From Thiocapsa sp. (lineage in GTDB: Bacteria > Pseudomonadota > Gammaproteobacteria > Chromatiales > Chromatiaceae), in NCBI RefSeq assembly GCF_018399035.1, contig NZ_CP073760.1, positions 1-64,000 on the forward strand: a stretch of 64,000 nucleotides of DNA. The letters are read 5' to 3'. Of the stretch, positions 54,251-63,793 are shown in pieces; within the stretch, counting starts at the first letter, position 1; each line of letters begins with the position of its first letter. The notes beneath the pieces are model-generated. The model did no database searches. It was given only the letters and a program-made list of their open reading frames with translations, and was not told the DNA's origin. The position numbers and the translations under genes were made by a program.

Positions 54251-55743
54251 ACGCAGCGACCATCATGGTTCAGGGCACGACCTCGGACGCAGGCAAGAGT
54301 GTCCTGGTGGCCGGTTTGTGTCGCTGTTTCAGCCGCCGCGGTGTCAAGGTCGCCCCCTTCAAGCCGCAGAACATGGCCCTGAACAGCGCCGTGACTGCCG
54401 ACGGCGGCGAGATCGGCCGGGCCCAGGCGGTGCAGGCACAGGCCTGCGGGATCGCGCCCACCGTCGACATGAACCCGGTCCTGCTCAAGCCCAATTCGGA
54501 TCGCGGTGCCCAGGTCATCATCCAGGGTCGGGCCGTCGGCAACATGGACGCCGTCGTCTATCACGACTATAAACGCATCGCGCGCGTCGCCGTGCTCGAG
54601 TCCCATGCCCGGCTCGGCGCGTCCTTCGATCGGATCGTCGTGGAGGGCGCCGGCAGTCCCGCCGAAATCAATCTGCGCGAGCACGACATCGCCAACATGG
54701 GGTTCGCCGAGGCGGTGGACTGTCCGGTCATCCTGATCGCGGACATCGATCGCGGCGGGGTCTTTGCGCACCTCGTCGGCACGCTGGCGTTGCTCGCACC
54801 GAGCGAGCGGGCGCGCGTGGTCGGATTCGTCATCAATCGCTTCCGCGGTGATCTCGCGCTCCTGCAGTCGGGTCTGGACTGGCTCGAGCGCGAGACCGGC
54901 AAGCCGGTGCTCGGGGTCTTGCCCTATCTTCACGGTCTGCATCTGGAGGCCGAGGACGCGGTTGCCGTGCGCCAGAGCGACAAGCCGAACGACGCCCTGC
55001 GGGTGATCGTCCCGCGGCTGCCGCGCATCAGCAACCACACCGACCTCGACCCCCTGCGGCTCCATCCTCAGGTCGACCTGCGCTATGTCTTGGCCGGAGA
55101 GGTGCCGCCGCCTGCGGATCTCATCATCCTGCCCGGATCCAAATCGGTGCGCTCGGATCTGGATTGGTTGCGTCGCGAGGGCTGGGCGCCCGTGATCGCG
55201 CGGCATCTGCGCTACGGCGGCCGGCTGATCGGGATCTGCGGCGGCTTTCAGATGCTCGGCACCCGGATCCTGGATCCGTTGGGTCTGGAAGGCGATCCGG
55301 GCGAGGGGCCTGGACTTGGTCTGCTGGATCTGGAAACCCGGCTCGCGCCCGAGAAGACGCTGGCCAACGTCTCCGGCCGGCTCCGGCTGGAGAACGCGGC
55401 GGTGACGGGATACGAGATCCATGCCGGCCGGTCGAGCGGTCCGGCACTCGAGCACCCGGCCGTGCTCCTGAACGATGCACAGGGCGAGCGTCCGGACGGT
55501 GCGGTTTCGGAGGATGGACAGATCCTGGGGACCTATCTGCACGGACTCTTCGAGTCGCCCGCCGCCGCGTCGGCCCTGCTGCGTTGGGCCGGTCTGGCGG
55601 TGCACGAGACCCCGGACTATCGTGCTCTGCGCGAGTCGGCCCTGGAGCGCTTGGCCGACAGCCTCGAGCAGCATCTCGATCTCGGACACATCGAGCGGAT
55701 TCTGTGTGGCTGGCCGCCGGGCAGCGGGCCCCAAGCCTCTTGA
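54247..55743 (+). CDS. cobQ: cobyric acid synthase
   Basis: 498 residues from ATG 54247. The N-terminal ATP domain has [20 protein letters not shown] and [12 protein letters not shown]; the C-terminal glutaminase domain has the nucleophile in [19 protein letters not shown] and [10 protein letters not shown]. It amidates four carboxyl groups of adenosylcobyrinic diamide. The start overlaps the cobD stop (ATGA), so they are co-translated. No B12 riboswitch was recognised upstream of cobD. Confidence 0.95.
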   Translation: MNAATIMVQGTTSDAGKSVLVAGLCRCFSRRGVKVAPFKPQNMALNSAVTADGGEIGRAQAVQAQACGIAPTVDMNPVLLKPNSDRGAQVIIQGRAVGNMDAVVYHDYKRIARVAVLESHARLGASFDRIVVEGAGSPAEINLREHDIANMGFAEAVDCPVILIADIDRGGVFAHLVGTLALLAPSERARVVGFVINRFRGDLALLQSGLDWLERETGKPVLGVLPYLHGLHLEAEDAVAVRQSDKPNDALRVIVPRLPRISNHTDLDPLRLHPQVDLRYVLAGEVPPPADLIILPGSKSVRSDLDWLRREGWAPVIARHLRYGGRLIGICGGFQMLGTRILDPLGLEGDPGEGPGLGLLDLETRLAPEKTLANVSGRLRLENAAVTGYEIHAGRSSGPALEHPAVLLNDAQGERPDGAVSEDGQILGTYLHGLFESPAAASALLRWAGLAVHETPDYRALRESALERLADSLEQHLDLGHIERILCGWPPGSGPQAS

Positions 55744-56630
55744 GACCGGGCTGGTTGAGCATCCCGGCGGCGCATCGCGATCGCCCCGGGGGGCCGCACG
55801 CATCCGATGACGGTTGCGGTCATGGCGAGCGATCAGGCTCGGTCGGTGACCGCAGGTCAAGTGATCTCGGTGCAGCCCGATCGGAGGTTCCGGTGTTCGT
55901 CGATCCAGTGATGTCGGGCGCGTCCGTCATCCGGGTGGTGCTCGTCCAGCTCGATACGCAAGCCGGCGACCTTTTCTTCTCGGGGGTCGGGCGGGCGCAG
56001 GTCGCGTTGCCCGACCTGCGCACGGTGACGCAGCGTCTGAATGACCGCGAAGACGACACGGACCTCGAATTCGAGATCCTTCGGCTCCGGGCCTGTTTCG
56101 AGACGTGCTCGAACGCCCTGGCCCGGGTCAATCGAGGGGTTTGCGGCGCGCATCTGCCGTGCGGGGTGATCCGCCAACTCGACAAGCACGGCCTTGATGT
56201 CGCTTTGAGCGCCGGCCGCCACGCGGCCGAGCGCGCCAAGCTCGCAGGGGTCGGACGCCTGATTGCTGTGGCCCCGTCGGTGTGCCCGGCGGCCGAACGG
56301 CGGCCCCTGTCAACAGGCTCGGTTGCACCTAATGCAGCGCACGAGCTGCCCGGTCTCGATCGATGTCTACCGCAGTCTCCCGCTTGTTCCGACCACTATG
56401 ACGCCTTGCTCTGCCGCGGACGTCCCGAGATGGCCGCATTGGTCGGCGTTGCCATCGCCGCGGCGCAGATGGGCATTCCGTTCTGCCTACCGGATCCTGC
56501 GGGCAGCATCGCCGCGCGGGCGGCGGTCGGATTGAACCCCGGCGTGGGTGCCTGGCTCGACCCGGTACCCGCCGAGCGTCCCGGTTCGGTGCCGTCCCCG
56601 GTGCATCCGCGCAGCCTCTGCGCCGTTTGA
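55744..56630 (+). other. unresolved region after cobQ with CobT-like tail
   Basis: No complete gene. One plus-strand frame ends at 56630 with PEMAALVGVAIAAAQMGIPF and GSIAARAAVGLNPGVGAWLD, weakly like the C-terminal third of CobT (phosphoribosyltransferase of the B12 nucleotide loop), which would fit the locus. A minus-strand frame 55857-56222 reads RIELDEHHPDDGRARHHWID and is an alternative small gene. Neither has a convincing start. I regard it as probably decayed. Confidence 0.3.
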
Positions 56631-56662
56631 GGCTATTGCGCCGCGAGATGCGGCCCGCTTCA

Positions 56663-57400
56663 TCACCTCGATGACGGCGGCAACGACCGTGTCGTCCGCG
56701 ACCTCGCCGCAACGAGATCCCCGATCAGGAACGGCAGGTAATAGATGAGGCTCGACACCAGCGCCAATCCGGCCAAGCTCAAGATGTACCAAGGCCAAGG
56801 GCCGAGAAAATCCATCAAGGACGCCTGCTCGGGTTTGCTGCAGAGGAAGAGATAGTTCGTCCCCAACCAGAGGTTGATCGGGGCCACCACGGCGACCACC
56901 AGCAGCAAGACCCCGAGTGATTTGAAGATGGATGCGAGTCTCGGTCTGAAACGATAGACCAAGGTGGCATAGAGGACGCCGACGATGACGAGCCCGTGCC
57001 CGAGAAAAAAGGCGATAAAGGCCGGGTCCGGAAATCCCCTGTCCAGATCCGGTGTGACGAGTGCCTGAAGGGTCCCGCCCCACGCCCAAAAATAGACGAC
57101 CTCGTAGGCGGAGTACGACCGCGCCGCAAGAACCCAGGCGGTCAGCAGGACCGACAGTCCGCAGAGATGCAGAGGCAGCAGGCTGCTCAAGAGCTGATCG
57201 TAGTGGTTTGTAAGCAGCCAGATATGAAAACCCTCCTGACCGATCAAAAGGGCCGCGATCAAGAGCCCAACTCGGTACTGCCCCGCGATGCTCAGCGTTC
57301 GGCGTGCCAGCAGCGGTAACACGACCCCGATCGCGGCGATGACGAGCACGCTGCTCAGGTGTGCCGGACCGAAAAGGATGAGTGGGGCCGCCGTGCTCAT
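56663..57400 (-). CDS. TIGR02206/YwaF-family integral membrane protein
   Basis: 245 residues with about seven helices, from ATG 57400 after AGGAGA: FGPAHLSSVLVIAAIGVVLPLLARR, LPLHLCGLSVLLTAWVL, FWAWGGTLQALVTPDLDRGFPD, FFLGHGLVIVGVLYA, GTNYLFLCSKPEQASLMDFLGPWPWYIL. The LHLC, H-G and N-Y-x-F-L-x-x-K-P motifs are those of TIGR02206/YwaF. Function unknown. It lies 46 bp downstream of rlmKL on the same strand. Confidence 0.85.
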   Translation of the reverse strand: MSTAAPLILFGPAHLSSVLVIAAIGVVLPLLARRTLSIAGQYRVGLLIAALLIGQEGFHIWLLTNHYDQLLSSLLPLHLCGLSVLLTAWVLAARSYSAYEVVYFWAWGGTLQALVTPDLDRGFPDPAFIAFFLGHGLVIVGVLYATLVYRFRPRLASIFKSLGVLLLVVAVVAPINLWLGTNYLFLCSKPEQASLMDFLGPWPWYILSLAGLALVSSLIYYLPFLIGDLVAARSRTTRSLPPSSR

Positions 57401-57446
57401 CGATCTTCTCCTCGCGTGTGGGTGTGCGCGTCCGCGCACCGACGCT

Positions 57447-59657
57447 TTAAGCAGGCTTGGTGATACGCCAACACTGGTGGATCCGTGGGTTCCGGGCAAA
57501 GTCGCGAGGGATGGTCTCGCGGCTGATGTCCTGGATCTCGAGATCCGCCAAATCCTCGGAATACAGCCGAAACCGGCGCAGATTGTTCGAAAAGACCAGC
57601 AGGCCACCCGGCTCCAACAGCCGGGTGGTGGCTCGAATCAGGCCGACATGGTCGCGCTGGATGTCGAGCGTCTCCGTCATCCGCTTGGAGGTCGAGAAGC
57701 TGGGAGGATCCAAAAAGACGAGGTCGAATCGGCGCTTGCCGGCGGCCTCCTCCAGCCATTGCAGACAGTCCGCCTGCACCAGCTCCTGGCGCTGCATCGG
57801 GATGGCGTTCAGCGCGAGGTTATCGCGCGCCCAGTCCAGATAGGTCCGGGACATGTCCACCGTCGTGGTGCGGGTCGCGCCGCCTTTGGCGGCATAGACC
57901 GTCGCCGTCCCCGTGTAGGCGAAGAGGTTCAGGAAGCTCTTGCCCTCGGCCAGCTCGCCGATCATGCGGCGAATGTCGCGATGATCCAGGAAGAGCCCGG
58001 TGTCGAGATAATCCTCGAAATTGACCAGGAATTTGAGCCCCCCCTCCTTGACCGCGTGAAAGCGGCGTGTCTCGGCGAGCCGCTCATACTGGGCATTGCC
58101 CTTCTGCGGCCGTCGCACCTTGAAGAACATCCGTGATTCCGGGATCTCGAGCACCTCAGGGATCACGCTCAAGGCCTCGCGCAGCCGATGCCGAGCGCGT
58201 TTCGGATCGACGCTCGTCGGGGCGGCATACTCCTGCACATGGACCCAGCGCTGCGGCGCGTCGCCTTCGGGCTCCCCTTCGTAGACATCGACGGCGACCG
58301 CGTACTCGGGCAGATCCGCGTCGTAGGCCCGAAAGCAGTCGATCTGCTCCTTGCGGCGCCATTTCCCGAGCGCCTTGAGATTCTTCGCGAGCCGGTTGGC
58401 GAGCATGGTCGCGCCGTCGCTGCGCTCGGTCGGCTCGAGTGTACGCGGCCGATTGGCCACGAAGTCGCTCGACTCGATCCGAAAATGCAGGAGCTGGCAT
58501 TCGATGGGGCCGTTGTAGAGATGGTGGATCCGGTGTGCGCGCAGGCCCATGTGCTTGCCGAGGTCCGGACTGCCCGTGAACAGCGCCGCGCGCCAGCCTT
58601 CGAAGCGTTCCTTGAGCACCGAGCCCAAGCGGGCATGCAGCGCCGGCAGCTCGGCATCGGAGCCGAGCCGCTCGCCGTAGGGCGGGTTGACCACCACGAG
58701 GCCGCGGTCGTCGTCTCGGCCCGGCCGGCAGTCGGCCAGCTCGCGTCGCTCGAAGTGGGCCAGACCGGCCAATCCGGCCCGTGCCAGGTCTTCGATCGCA
58801 ATGCGGATGGCGCGCGGGTCCTGATCGTAGCCGCGCAGCGATCCGAGACGCTGCAGACCGGCGCTGCGCCGGATCCCGGCCTCGTCGAGCAATCGCTGCC
58901 AGGTTGCCGCATCGTGCTGCAGCCAGCCCATGAACCCGAAACGCTCGCGCAACAGACCCGGTGCGATATCCGCCGCGATCAAGGCCCCTTCGATCACGAG
59001 CGTGCCGGACCCGCACATGGGATCGAGCAAGGCGCCTCCCTCGGCCGCGATGTCCGGCCAACCGGCGCGCAGCAGGATGGCGGCGGCCAGATTCTCCTTG
59101 AGCGGCGCCGAGGTACCCTCGCTGCGGTAACCGCGTCGATGCAGCGAGGTGCCGGACAGATCGATGCTGACCGATGCCTGATCTTGATGGACATAGACAT
59201 GGATCTGAAGGTCCGGGGATTGGGCATCGACGCTCGGACGATAGCCTAGAAGCCGGGTGAACCGATCGGCGATCGCGTCCTTGACCCGCAGGGCGGCAAA
59301 CTGCCCGTGGGTGACGCCGTTGACGACGCCGTCGAGCTGGATGGCGAAGGTGCTCTCGGGCGAGAGGTGCTCCTCCCAGTGGATCTGCTCCGCCCCGGCG
59401 TAGAGCTCGTCCGGTCCGGCCGCCGGAAACTGCGCGAGCGGCAGCAGGATGCGGTTGGCGACGCGCGACCAGAGACACGCCCGATAGGCGTCCTGAATCT
59501 CGCCGACGAACCGCGCCCCGCCGCGCGCCTCGACCGCCCCCTGCAGGCCGAGTCGAGCCAGTTCCTCCGCGAGTAGACTTCCCATGTGCTTGGGTGCGGA
59601 GGCGAAGAAGGTGTGTTGGGGCATCTTGGGCTGCGGGTCGTCGGGGGATCGGGTCAC
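57447..59657 (-). CDS. rlmL: bifunctional 23S rRNA m2G2445/m7G2069 methyltransferase RlmKL
   Basis: 736 residues. N-terminal THUMP domain, RlmL methyltransferase with LLDPMCGSGTLVIEGALIA and VVNPPYGERLG (m2G2445), then RlmK with FLNLFAYTGTATVYAAKGGA and VFLDPPSFSTSKRM (m7G2069). The fused form is typical of gammaproteobacteria. The frame opens at GTG 59657; ATG 59624 (MPQHTFFASAPKHM) is an equally likely start. The opposite strand carries a long shadow frame. Confidence 0.93.
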   Translation of the reverse strand: MTRSPDDPQPKMPQHTFFASAPKHMGSLLAEELARLGLQGAVEARGGARFVGEIQDAYRACLWSRVANRILLPLAQFPAAGPDELYAGAEQIHWEEHLSPESTFAIQLDGVVNGVTHGQFAALRVKDAIADRFTRLLGYRPSVDAQSPDLQIHVYVHQDQASVSIDLSGTSLHRRGYRSEGTSAPLKENLAAAILLRAGWPDIAAEGGALLDPMCGSGTLVIEGALIAADIAPGLLRERFGFMGWLQHDAATWQRLLDEAGIRRSAGLQRLGSLRGYDQDPRAIRIAIEDLARAGLAGLAHFERRELADCRPGRDDDRGLVVVNPPYGERLGSDAELPALHARLGSVLKERFEGWRAALFTGSPDLGKHMGLRAHRIHHLYNGPIECQLLHFRIESSDFVANRPRTLEPTERSDGATMLANRLAKNLKALGKWRRKEQIDCFRAYDADLPEYAVAVDVYEGEPEGDAPQRWVHVQEYAAPTSVDPKRARHRLREALSVIPEVLEIPESRMFFKVRRPQKGNAQYERLAETRRFHAVKEGGLKFLVNFEDYLDTGLFLDHRDIRRMIGELAEGKSFLNLFAYTGTATVYAAKGGATRTTTVDMSRTYLDWARDNLALNAIPMQRQELVQADCLQWLEEAAGKRRFDLVFLDPPSFSTSKRMTETLDIQRDHVGLIRATTRLLEPGGLLVFSNNLRRFRLYSEDLADLEIQDISRETIPRDFARNPRIHQCWRITKPA

Positions 59658-59748
59658 GCAGTATATACCGGTCGCGCAGAGGTCTTTCGCCGCCCGAGGT
59701 GTTTGAAGGTTTTCGATGTCGCTTGCGGCCGGATCTCAATCCGCTCGA

Positions 59749-62304
59749 TCAGTCCTCGGCTCGACGGGGACGACGGACACCCGCGACCGGTGTCGCCCGG
59801 GTCGGATCCTCCGGCCAGGCGTGTTTGGGGTAGCGTCCGCGCAGCTCCTTGCGGACCTCCGCGTAACCTCGCGCCCAGAAGCCGGCGAGGTCCTGGGTGA
59901 CCTGGATCGGGCGACGTGCGGGCGAGAGTAGGTGCAGCAGCAGGGGGACGCGCCCGCGAGCGATGCGCGGGGTCTCGGCAAGACCGAAGAGCTCCTGCAG
60001 TTGGACGGCGAGGATCGGGGTCTCGCCGGCGCAATAGTCGATCGATCGATCCCGGCCTGCCGGGGTCTCGATTCGGGTCGGGGCGTCGCTGTCGAGGCGT
60101 TGTCGCTGACCCCAGTCGAGTCGCGAGGCCAGGATCGGCATGAGGTCGAGCTTTTGGGTCTGCGCGAGCCGTGACATCCCGTTCACATAGGGCGCCAACC
60201 AGACACGGAGATCCGCGCGCAGCGCCTCGGGCGAGAGATCCGGCCAGCCGCCGTCGGGCTCGAGTCGACGCATCAGGGCGACCCGGGCACTGAATTGGAG
60301 CGCGGCATCGCTCCACGCGAGGGCCTGGTCAAATCGCGCGGCGATCTGCTCGAGCAGGATGCCGGCGACATCGTCCTTGGCCTCCAAGGGCACAGGTTGC
60401 GCCCGCAGGGTAATCGCCTCCAGACACTCAATGGTACGGGCGGCCACCGCCTCGCGCTGGGTATCCCAGAAAAGGCGGCGGCTCACCTCGATCCGCTCGG
60501 CGAAGCACGTGCGGATCTCGGACTCGGCGATGGGGAGTGCGGACTGGATCCGCCCGTCCGCGCCTGCGGCGTCGAGGCTGGCGATGACCAGATAGGGGTG
60601 GATTGCCAGGGCATCGTCCTGCGGCAAGAGCGCACCGGATCCGCCGGCCAGACGATAGCGCCCGTCGGTGCCCTCGCGCCGTTGTGCGATGCGCTCCGGG
60701 TAGGCGAGGGCGAGCAGCTCGGCAGCCGAGCGGGCCGATCCGGGCCGAGCGGATCCGGTTTGGGCGTTGCGCGTCAGCCGCTGCAACTGTTGCGAGACCC
60801 GATCGGCCGAGGCGAGCCTCCGCGCGTCCGCACCCGGCACCGAGCGCCGTTCGCGCCAGGCATGCAGGGCTTGCAGACGCAGACCCAGGTCGGCGGGGCG
60901 GCGTTGTCCGGGCGTGTCGAGTAGCGGGTCGCGCTCGGTGATCAACGCGCACAGATCGGCGGCATCGCCGCGGGCCGACTCGGCGGCGCCGAGCAGCATG
61001 ACGGCCAGTCGCGGATGCACCGGCAGCTCCGCCATCCGCCGGCCGAGCGGGGTGATGGCGCTGCGCGCATCCAGGGCGCCGAGGCGCGTCAGGAGTGTGA
61101 CGGCGGCCTCCCACGCCGGGCCGGGCGGCGGATCGACCCAGCGCAGTGCGTTCGGATCCGCCACGCCCCAGAGGCGTAGCTCCAAGACCAGCGAGGCCAG
61201 ATCGGCCTGGAGGATCTCGGGCGTTCGGCGCTCGGGCCGGCCTTGCTCCTGCGCGCGGGTCCAGAGCCGATAGCAGACACCCGGCCCCAGCCGCCCGGCG
61301 CGCCCGGTGCGCTGCTCGGCGGAGGCGCGCGCGATGGGTTCGGTCACCAGGCGCGTGAGCCCGGAGCCGGGATCGAAGCGCGGCTTGCGGGTCAGACCGC
61401 TGTCGATCACCACCTGGATGCCCGGGATCGTCAGGCTGGTCTCGGCGATATCGGTGGAGACCAGCACGCGGCGCTCGGATCCCGCGTTCGGACCCAGCGC
61501 CTTCTCCTGCTCCTCGGTCGAGAGACTGCCGTGCAGCGGCAGGATCCGGGTCCGCTCGCCCACCAGCTCGCGCAGCCGCGCGACGCAGCGGTTGATCTCG
61601 CCCGTGCCGGGGAGGAATGCCAGAATGTCGCCCGAATGCTCGGCCAGCGCGGAGCGCACCCCGGAGATCACCGCAGCGACGGCATCCGGACCGGGGGCAC
61701 GGTCGGCATACTGGACCTTGACGGGGAAGCTCCGTCCCGCGCCGCGGATGACGGCCGCATCGCCCAGAAGTCCGGCCAGCGGCTCGGCGTCGAGGGTCGC
61801 GGACATCAACAGCAGCCGTAGATCCGGGCGAAGACCGGCGACCAGATCCAGCGCAAGGGCCAGCCCCAGATCCGATTGCAGGCTGCGTTCGTGAAACTCG
61901 TCGAACACCAGGAGCCCGACCCCTTCGAGCGTGGGGTCGGACTGGATGCGTCGAGTCAGGATGCCCTCGGTGATGACCTCGATGCGGCTGCGCGGGCCGA
62001 TCCGGCGCTCGAAGCGGATCTGGTAGCCGACGCGCTCGCCGAGCGGCTCGCCCAAGAGCGCGGCCATGCGCGCGGCGATCATGCGTGCCGCCGGGCGCCG
62101 AGGCTGAAGCATGAGGATGCGGCCGGCGCCGAGCCAGTCTTCATCGAGCAAAGCGAGCGGGACCCGGGTGGATTTACCCGAGCCGGTCGGCGCTTGGAGC
62201 ACGGCGTGTCCGCGACGCAGCACTGCGCGCAGATCCTCCAGAACGGGCTCGATCGGCAGTGGGTCCATCGGCGGGCTCGGGTGCTGGGACGCGTTCGGAG
62301 TCAT
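59749..62304 (-). CDS. hrpB: ATP-dependent helicase HrpB
   Basis: 851 residues, DEAH/RHA helicase: Walker A in LQAPTGSGKSTRVPLALL, DEFH box in LLVFDEFHERSLQSDLGLALA, SAT motif LLLMSATLD, motif VI QRTGRAGRLGPGVCYRLW, then helicase-associated and HrpB C-terminal domains (LSPARRPIQVTQDLAGFWARGY and YPKHAWPEDPTRATP). Role uncertain (RNA or ribosome related). Starts with ATG 62304. It precedes rlmKL on the same strand with 91 bp between. Confidence 0.93.
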   Translation of the reverse strand: MTPNASQHPSPPMDPLPIEPVLEDLRAVLRRGHAVLQAPTGSGKSTRVPLALLDEDWLGAGRILMLQPRRPAARMIAARMAALLGEPLGERVGYQIRFERRIGPRSRIEVITEGILTRRIQSDPTLEGVGLLVFDEFHERSLQSDLGLALALDLVAGLRPDLRLLLMSATLDAEPLAGLLGDAAVIRGAGRSFPVKVQYADRAPGPDAVAAVISGVRSALAEHSGDILAFLPGTGEINRCVARLRELVGERTRILPLHGSLSTEEQEKALGPNAGSERRVLVSTDIAETSLTIPGIQVVIDSGLTRKPRFDPGSGLTRLVTEPIARASAEQRTGRAGRLGPGVCYRLWTRAQEQGRPERRTPEILQADLASLVLELRLWGVADPNALRWVDPPPGPAWEAAVTLLTRLGALDARSAITPLGRRMAELPVHPRLAVMLLGAAESARGDAADLCALITERDPLLDTPGQRRPADLGLRLQALHAWRERRSVPGADARRLASADRVSQQLQRLTRNAQTGSARPGSARSAAELLALAYPERIAQRREGTDGRYRLAGGSGALLPQDDALAIHPYLVIASLDAAGADGRIQSALPIAESEIRTCFAERIEVSRRLFWDTQREAVAARTIECLEAITLRAQPVPLEAKDDVAGILLEQIAARFDQALAWSDAALQFSARVALMRRLEPDGGWPDLSPEALRADLRVWLAPYVNGMSRLAQTQKLDLMPILASRLDWGQRQRLDSDAPTRIETPAGRDRSIDYCAGETPILAVQLQELFGLAETPRIARGRVPLLLHLLSPARRPIQVTQDLAGFWARGYAEVRKELRGRYPKHAWPEDPTRATPVAGVRRPRRAED

Positions 62305-62370
62305 CGGCCTCGTTGAGTGGATCCATCAGGGTCGAGTAGGCGTGACCTTTGCTTACATTATGTTCAAGCT

Positions 62371-62565
62371 TAAACCGCGCCCTGTGCGGTATGCGATGTT
62401 TTTGGATGGGATCGGCCCCGGCAGTTTTGACGACCGCTGGAGTCGGCGCGGTTTAAGATATTCAAAAATATATTATTTTTAACCGCGTCCCCGCTAAGGG
62501 CCGTGGATGCACCAAACGTCGAGCCCACTCGAAAGTGAGCATCTCGCTCCGGGCCTGCAGCCGCG
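62371..62565 (+). repeat. composite B7-linker-A7 palindromic repeat
   Basis: B7 (62371-62455, 85 bp, forward B), AT-rich linker (62456-62479), then an inverted A unit A7 (62480 to about 62565). A7 begins TAACCGCGTCCCCGCTAAGG and contains CACTCGAAAGTGAGCATCTCGC, given here as CACTCGAAAGTG and GCATCTCGC, but its far end is decayed. No gene lies in 62305-62619. Confidence 0.85.
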
Positions 62566-62619
62566 TGACATTCTCGACCTTATCTGACCCTGCCCGACAC
62601 GACACCGGAGTCGATCGAC

Positions 62620-63393
62620 GTGCCGATCACATGCTTTCTCGAATCGGCCTTCAAATGGCTCTTCCTCGCCAGTCTCGTGCTGCTCGCGCTGACCTATTGG
62701 CAGAAGGATGGTCTCCCGGCGCCCGAGACCTTCGATCGCAGCAGGCTCGCGGCCCCGATTCAGACGCCGACGGATCGCGAGCCCTTCAGGGTGCGGGTGC
62801 GTGATCAGGAGTACCGGATCGATCCGAAGGCCGAGTACGCGCTCGACGGGGTCGTGGTCAGCTACAGCAATGCCGATGCGATGAAGAACATCTGGCATCA
62901 CAAGAGCTGGAAGGATTTTCTCAACCTGCGGGATCTCTGCGTGGTCTGGGGCGAGAACGTGGCGTCGGGCGTCTATCGCGACATGCGGTTCCGCAACGAC
63001 AGTTGGACCTGCTGGGCCTCTTGGTCGGATCCGGCGGTTACCGCCCGATTCAAAATGGACGCATTGTCCAACAACCATCTCCTGACCGACGATCGGGCCA
63101 TCAAGGATGCCCTGATGTCCGCCGAGCCGGGGGATCAGATCCGGTTCAAGGGTGTCTTGGCCGAGTACGTCAACGTGGGCAACGGCTATGCGCGCGGGAC
63201 CAGCCTGACGCGCGAGGATACGGGCAACGGCGCCTGCGAGACCGTCTATCTCGACGAGTTCGAGATCCTCCACAAGGCCAATTTGAGCGTCCGTCGGCTC
63301 TTCGGCTTCGCGACCTGGATGGCCTTGTTCACGGGCATCGGCTTCTTGATCATGTTGCCGATCGCTCCCCTGCGGGTAAAGCGACGCATCTGA
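62620..63393 (+). CDS. hypothetical membrane protein with soluble middle domain
   Basis: 257 residues from GTG 62620. N-terminal helix (WLFLASLVLLALTYW), a soluble domain of about 190 residues containing YSNADAMKNIWHHKSWKDFLNLRDLCVVWGENV and IRFKGVLAEYVN (each shortened here to YSNADAMKNIWHHKSWKDF and LCVVWGENV), and a C-terminal helix (ATWMALFTGIGFLIMLPIAPL). It resembles conserved proteobacterial proteins of unknown function. No operon partner. Confidence 0.75.
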   Translation: MPITCFLESAFKWLFLASLVLLALTYWQKDGLPAPETFDRSRLAAPIQTPTDREPFRVRVRDQEYRIDPKAEYALDGVVVSYSNADAMKNIWHHKSWKDFLNLRDLCVVWGENVASGVYRDMRFRNDSWTCWASWSDPAVTARFKMDALSNNHLLTDDRAIKDALMSAEPGDQIRFKGVLAEYVNVGNGYARGTSLTREDTGNGACETVYLDEFEILHKANLSVRRLFGFATWMALFTGIGFLIMLPIAPLRVKRRI

Positions 63394-63454
63394 AGCCGAC
63401 GGGAGGTGGACGTCGCTCTCGCATGTCCACCATACCCTTGCGGTGCAGCTTGGA

Positions 63455-63655
63455 TTACTCGGCGGCTGCGGTCTCTTCGGCTGCCTCGGGTGCCGGCGGC
63501 GCCTTGGGCCGCAAGCGCGTGATCAGCTGCTCGTCGAGCAGGATCTTCTCTTTGTCTTCGCCGTGGAGCCATTGCTTGCCCTTGGTCTGCACGGCATAGC
63601 GACCGGAGTTTTTCTGGTAGATCCGGTACTCGGCGGTCTTCTTGACTTCGTTCAT
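63455..63655 (-). CDS. small conserved hypothetical protein
   Basis: 66 residues: MNEVKKTAEYRIYQKNSGRY, AVQTKGKQWLHGEDKEKILL, then a Lys/Pro/Ala/Glu-rich tail. The basic, Tyr-containing N-terminal half looks like a small beta domain conserved in Chromatiaceae; function unknown. AGAAGAGA precedes the ATG at 63655. Confidence 0.7.
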   Translation of the reverse strand: MNEVKKTAEYRIYQKNSGRYAVQTKGKQWLHGEDKEKILLDEQLITRLRPKAPPAPEAAEETAAAE

Positions 63656-63707
63656 CGTGGTTCTCTTCTGTTGTCTGGCGGGTGTTTTCGAATCATGTTT
63701 AACATTT

Positions 63708-63793
63708 TAAACCGCGCCAGCTCCGACAGTCGTCGGAGCTGGCGCGGCCAAGACACTCCCGCAAACGGCGCTAACAGCACCGGGCGCGGTTTA
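63708..63793 (+). repeat. 86-bp palindromic repeat, B-type ends with divergent core (B8)
   Basis: Starts TAAACCGCGCCAGCTCCGAC, has an internal stem AGCTCCGAC...GTCGGAGCT, and ends GGGCGCGGTTTA. Its last three bases (TTA) are the stop codon of the minus-strand DUF4342 gene. Confidence 0.82.

Noticed and set aside
55164..56630. A 488-residue plus frame
   Set aside because: The first 190 codons are an out-of-frame shadow of cobQ; only the tail was considered, as an unresolved region.
58188..59249. A 353-residue plus frame
   Set aside because: Antisense shadow of rlmKL with no motif or ribosome site.
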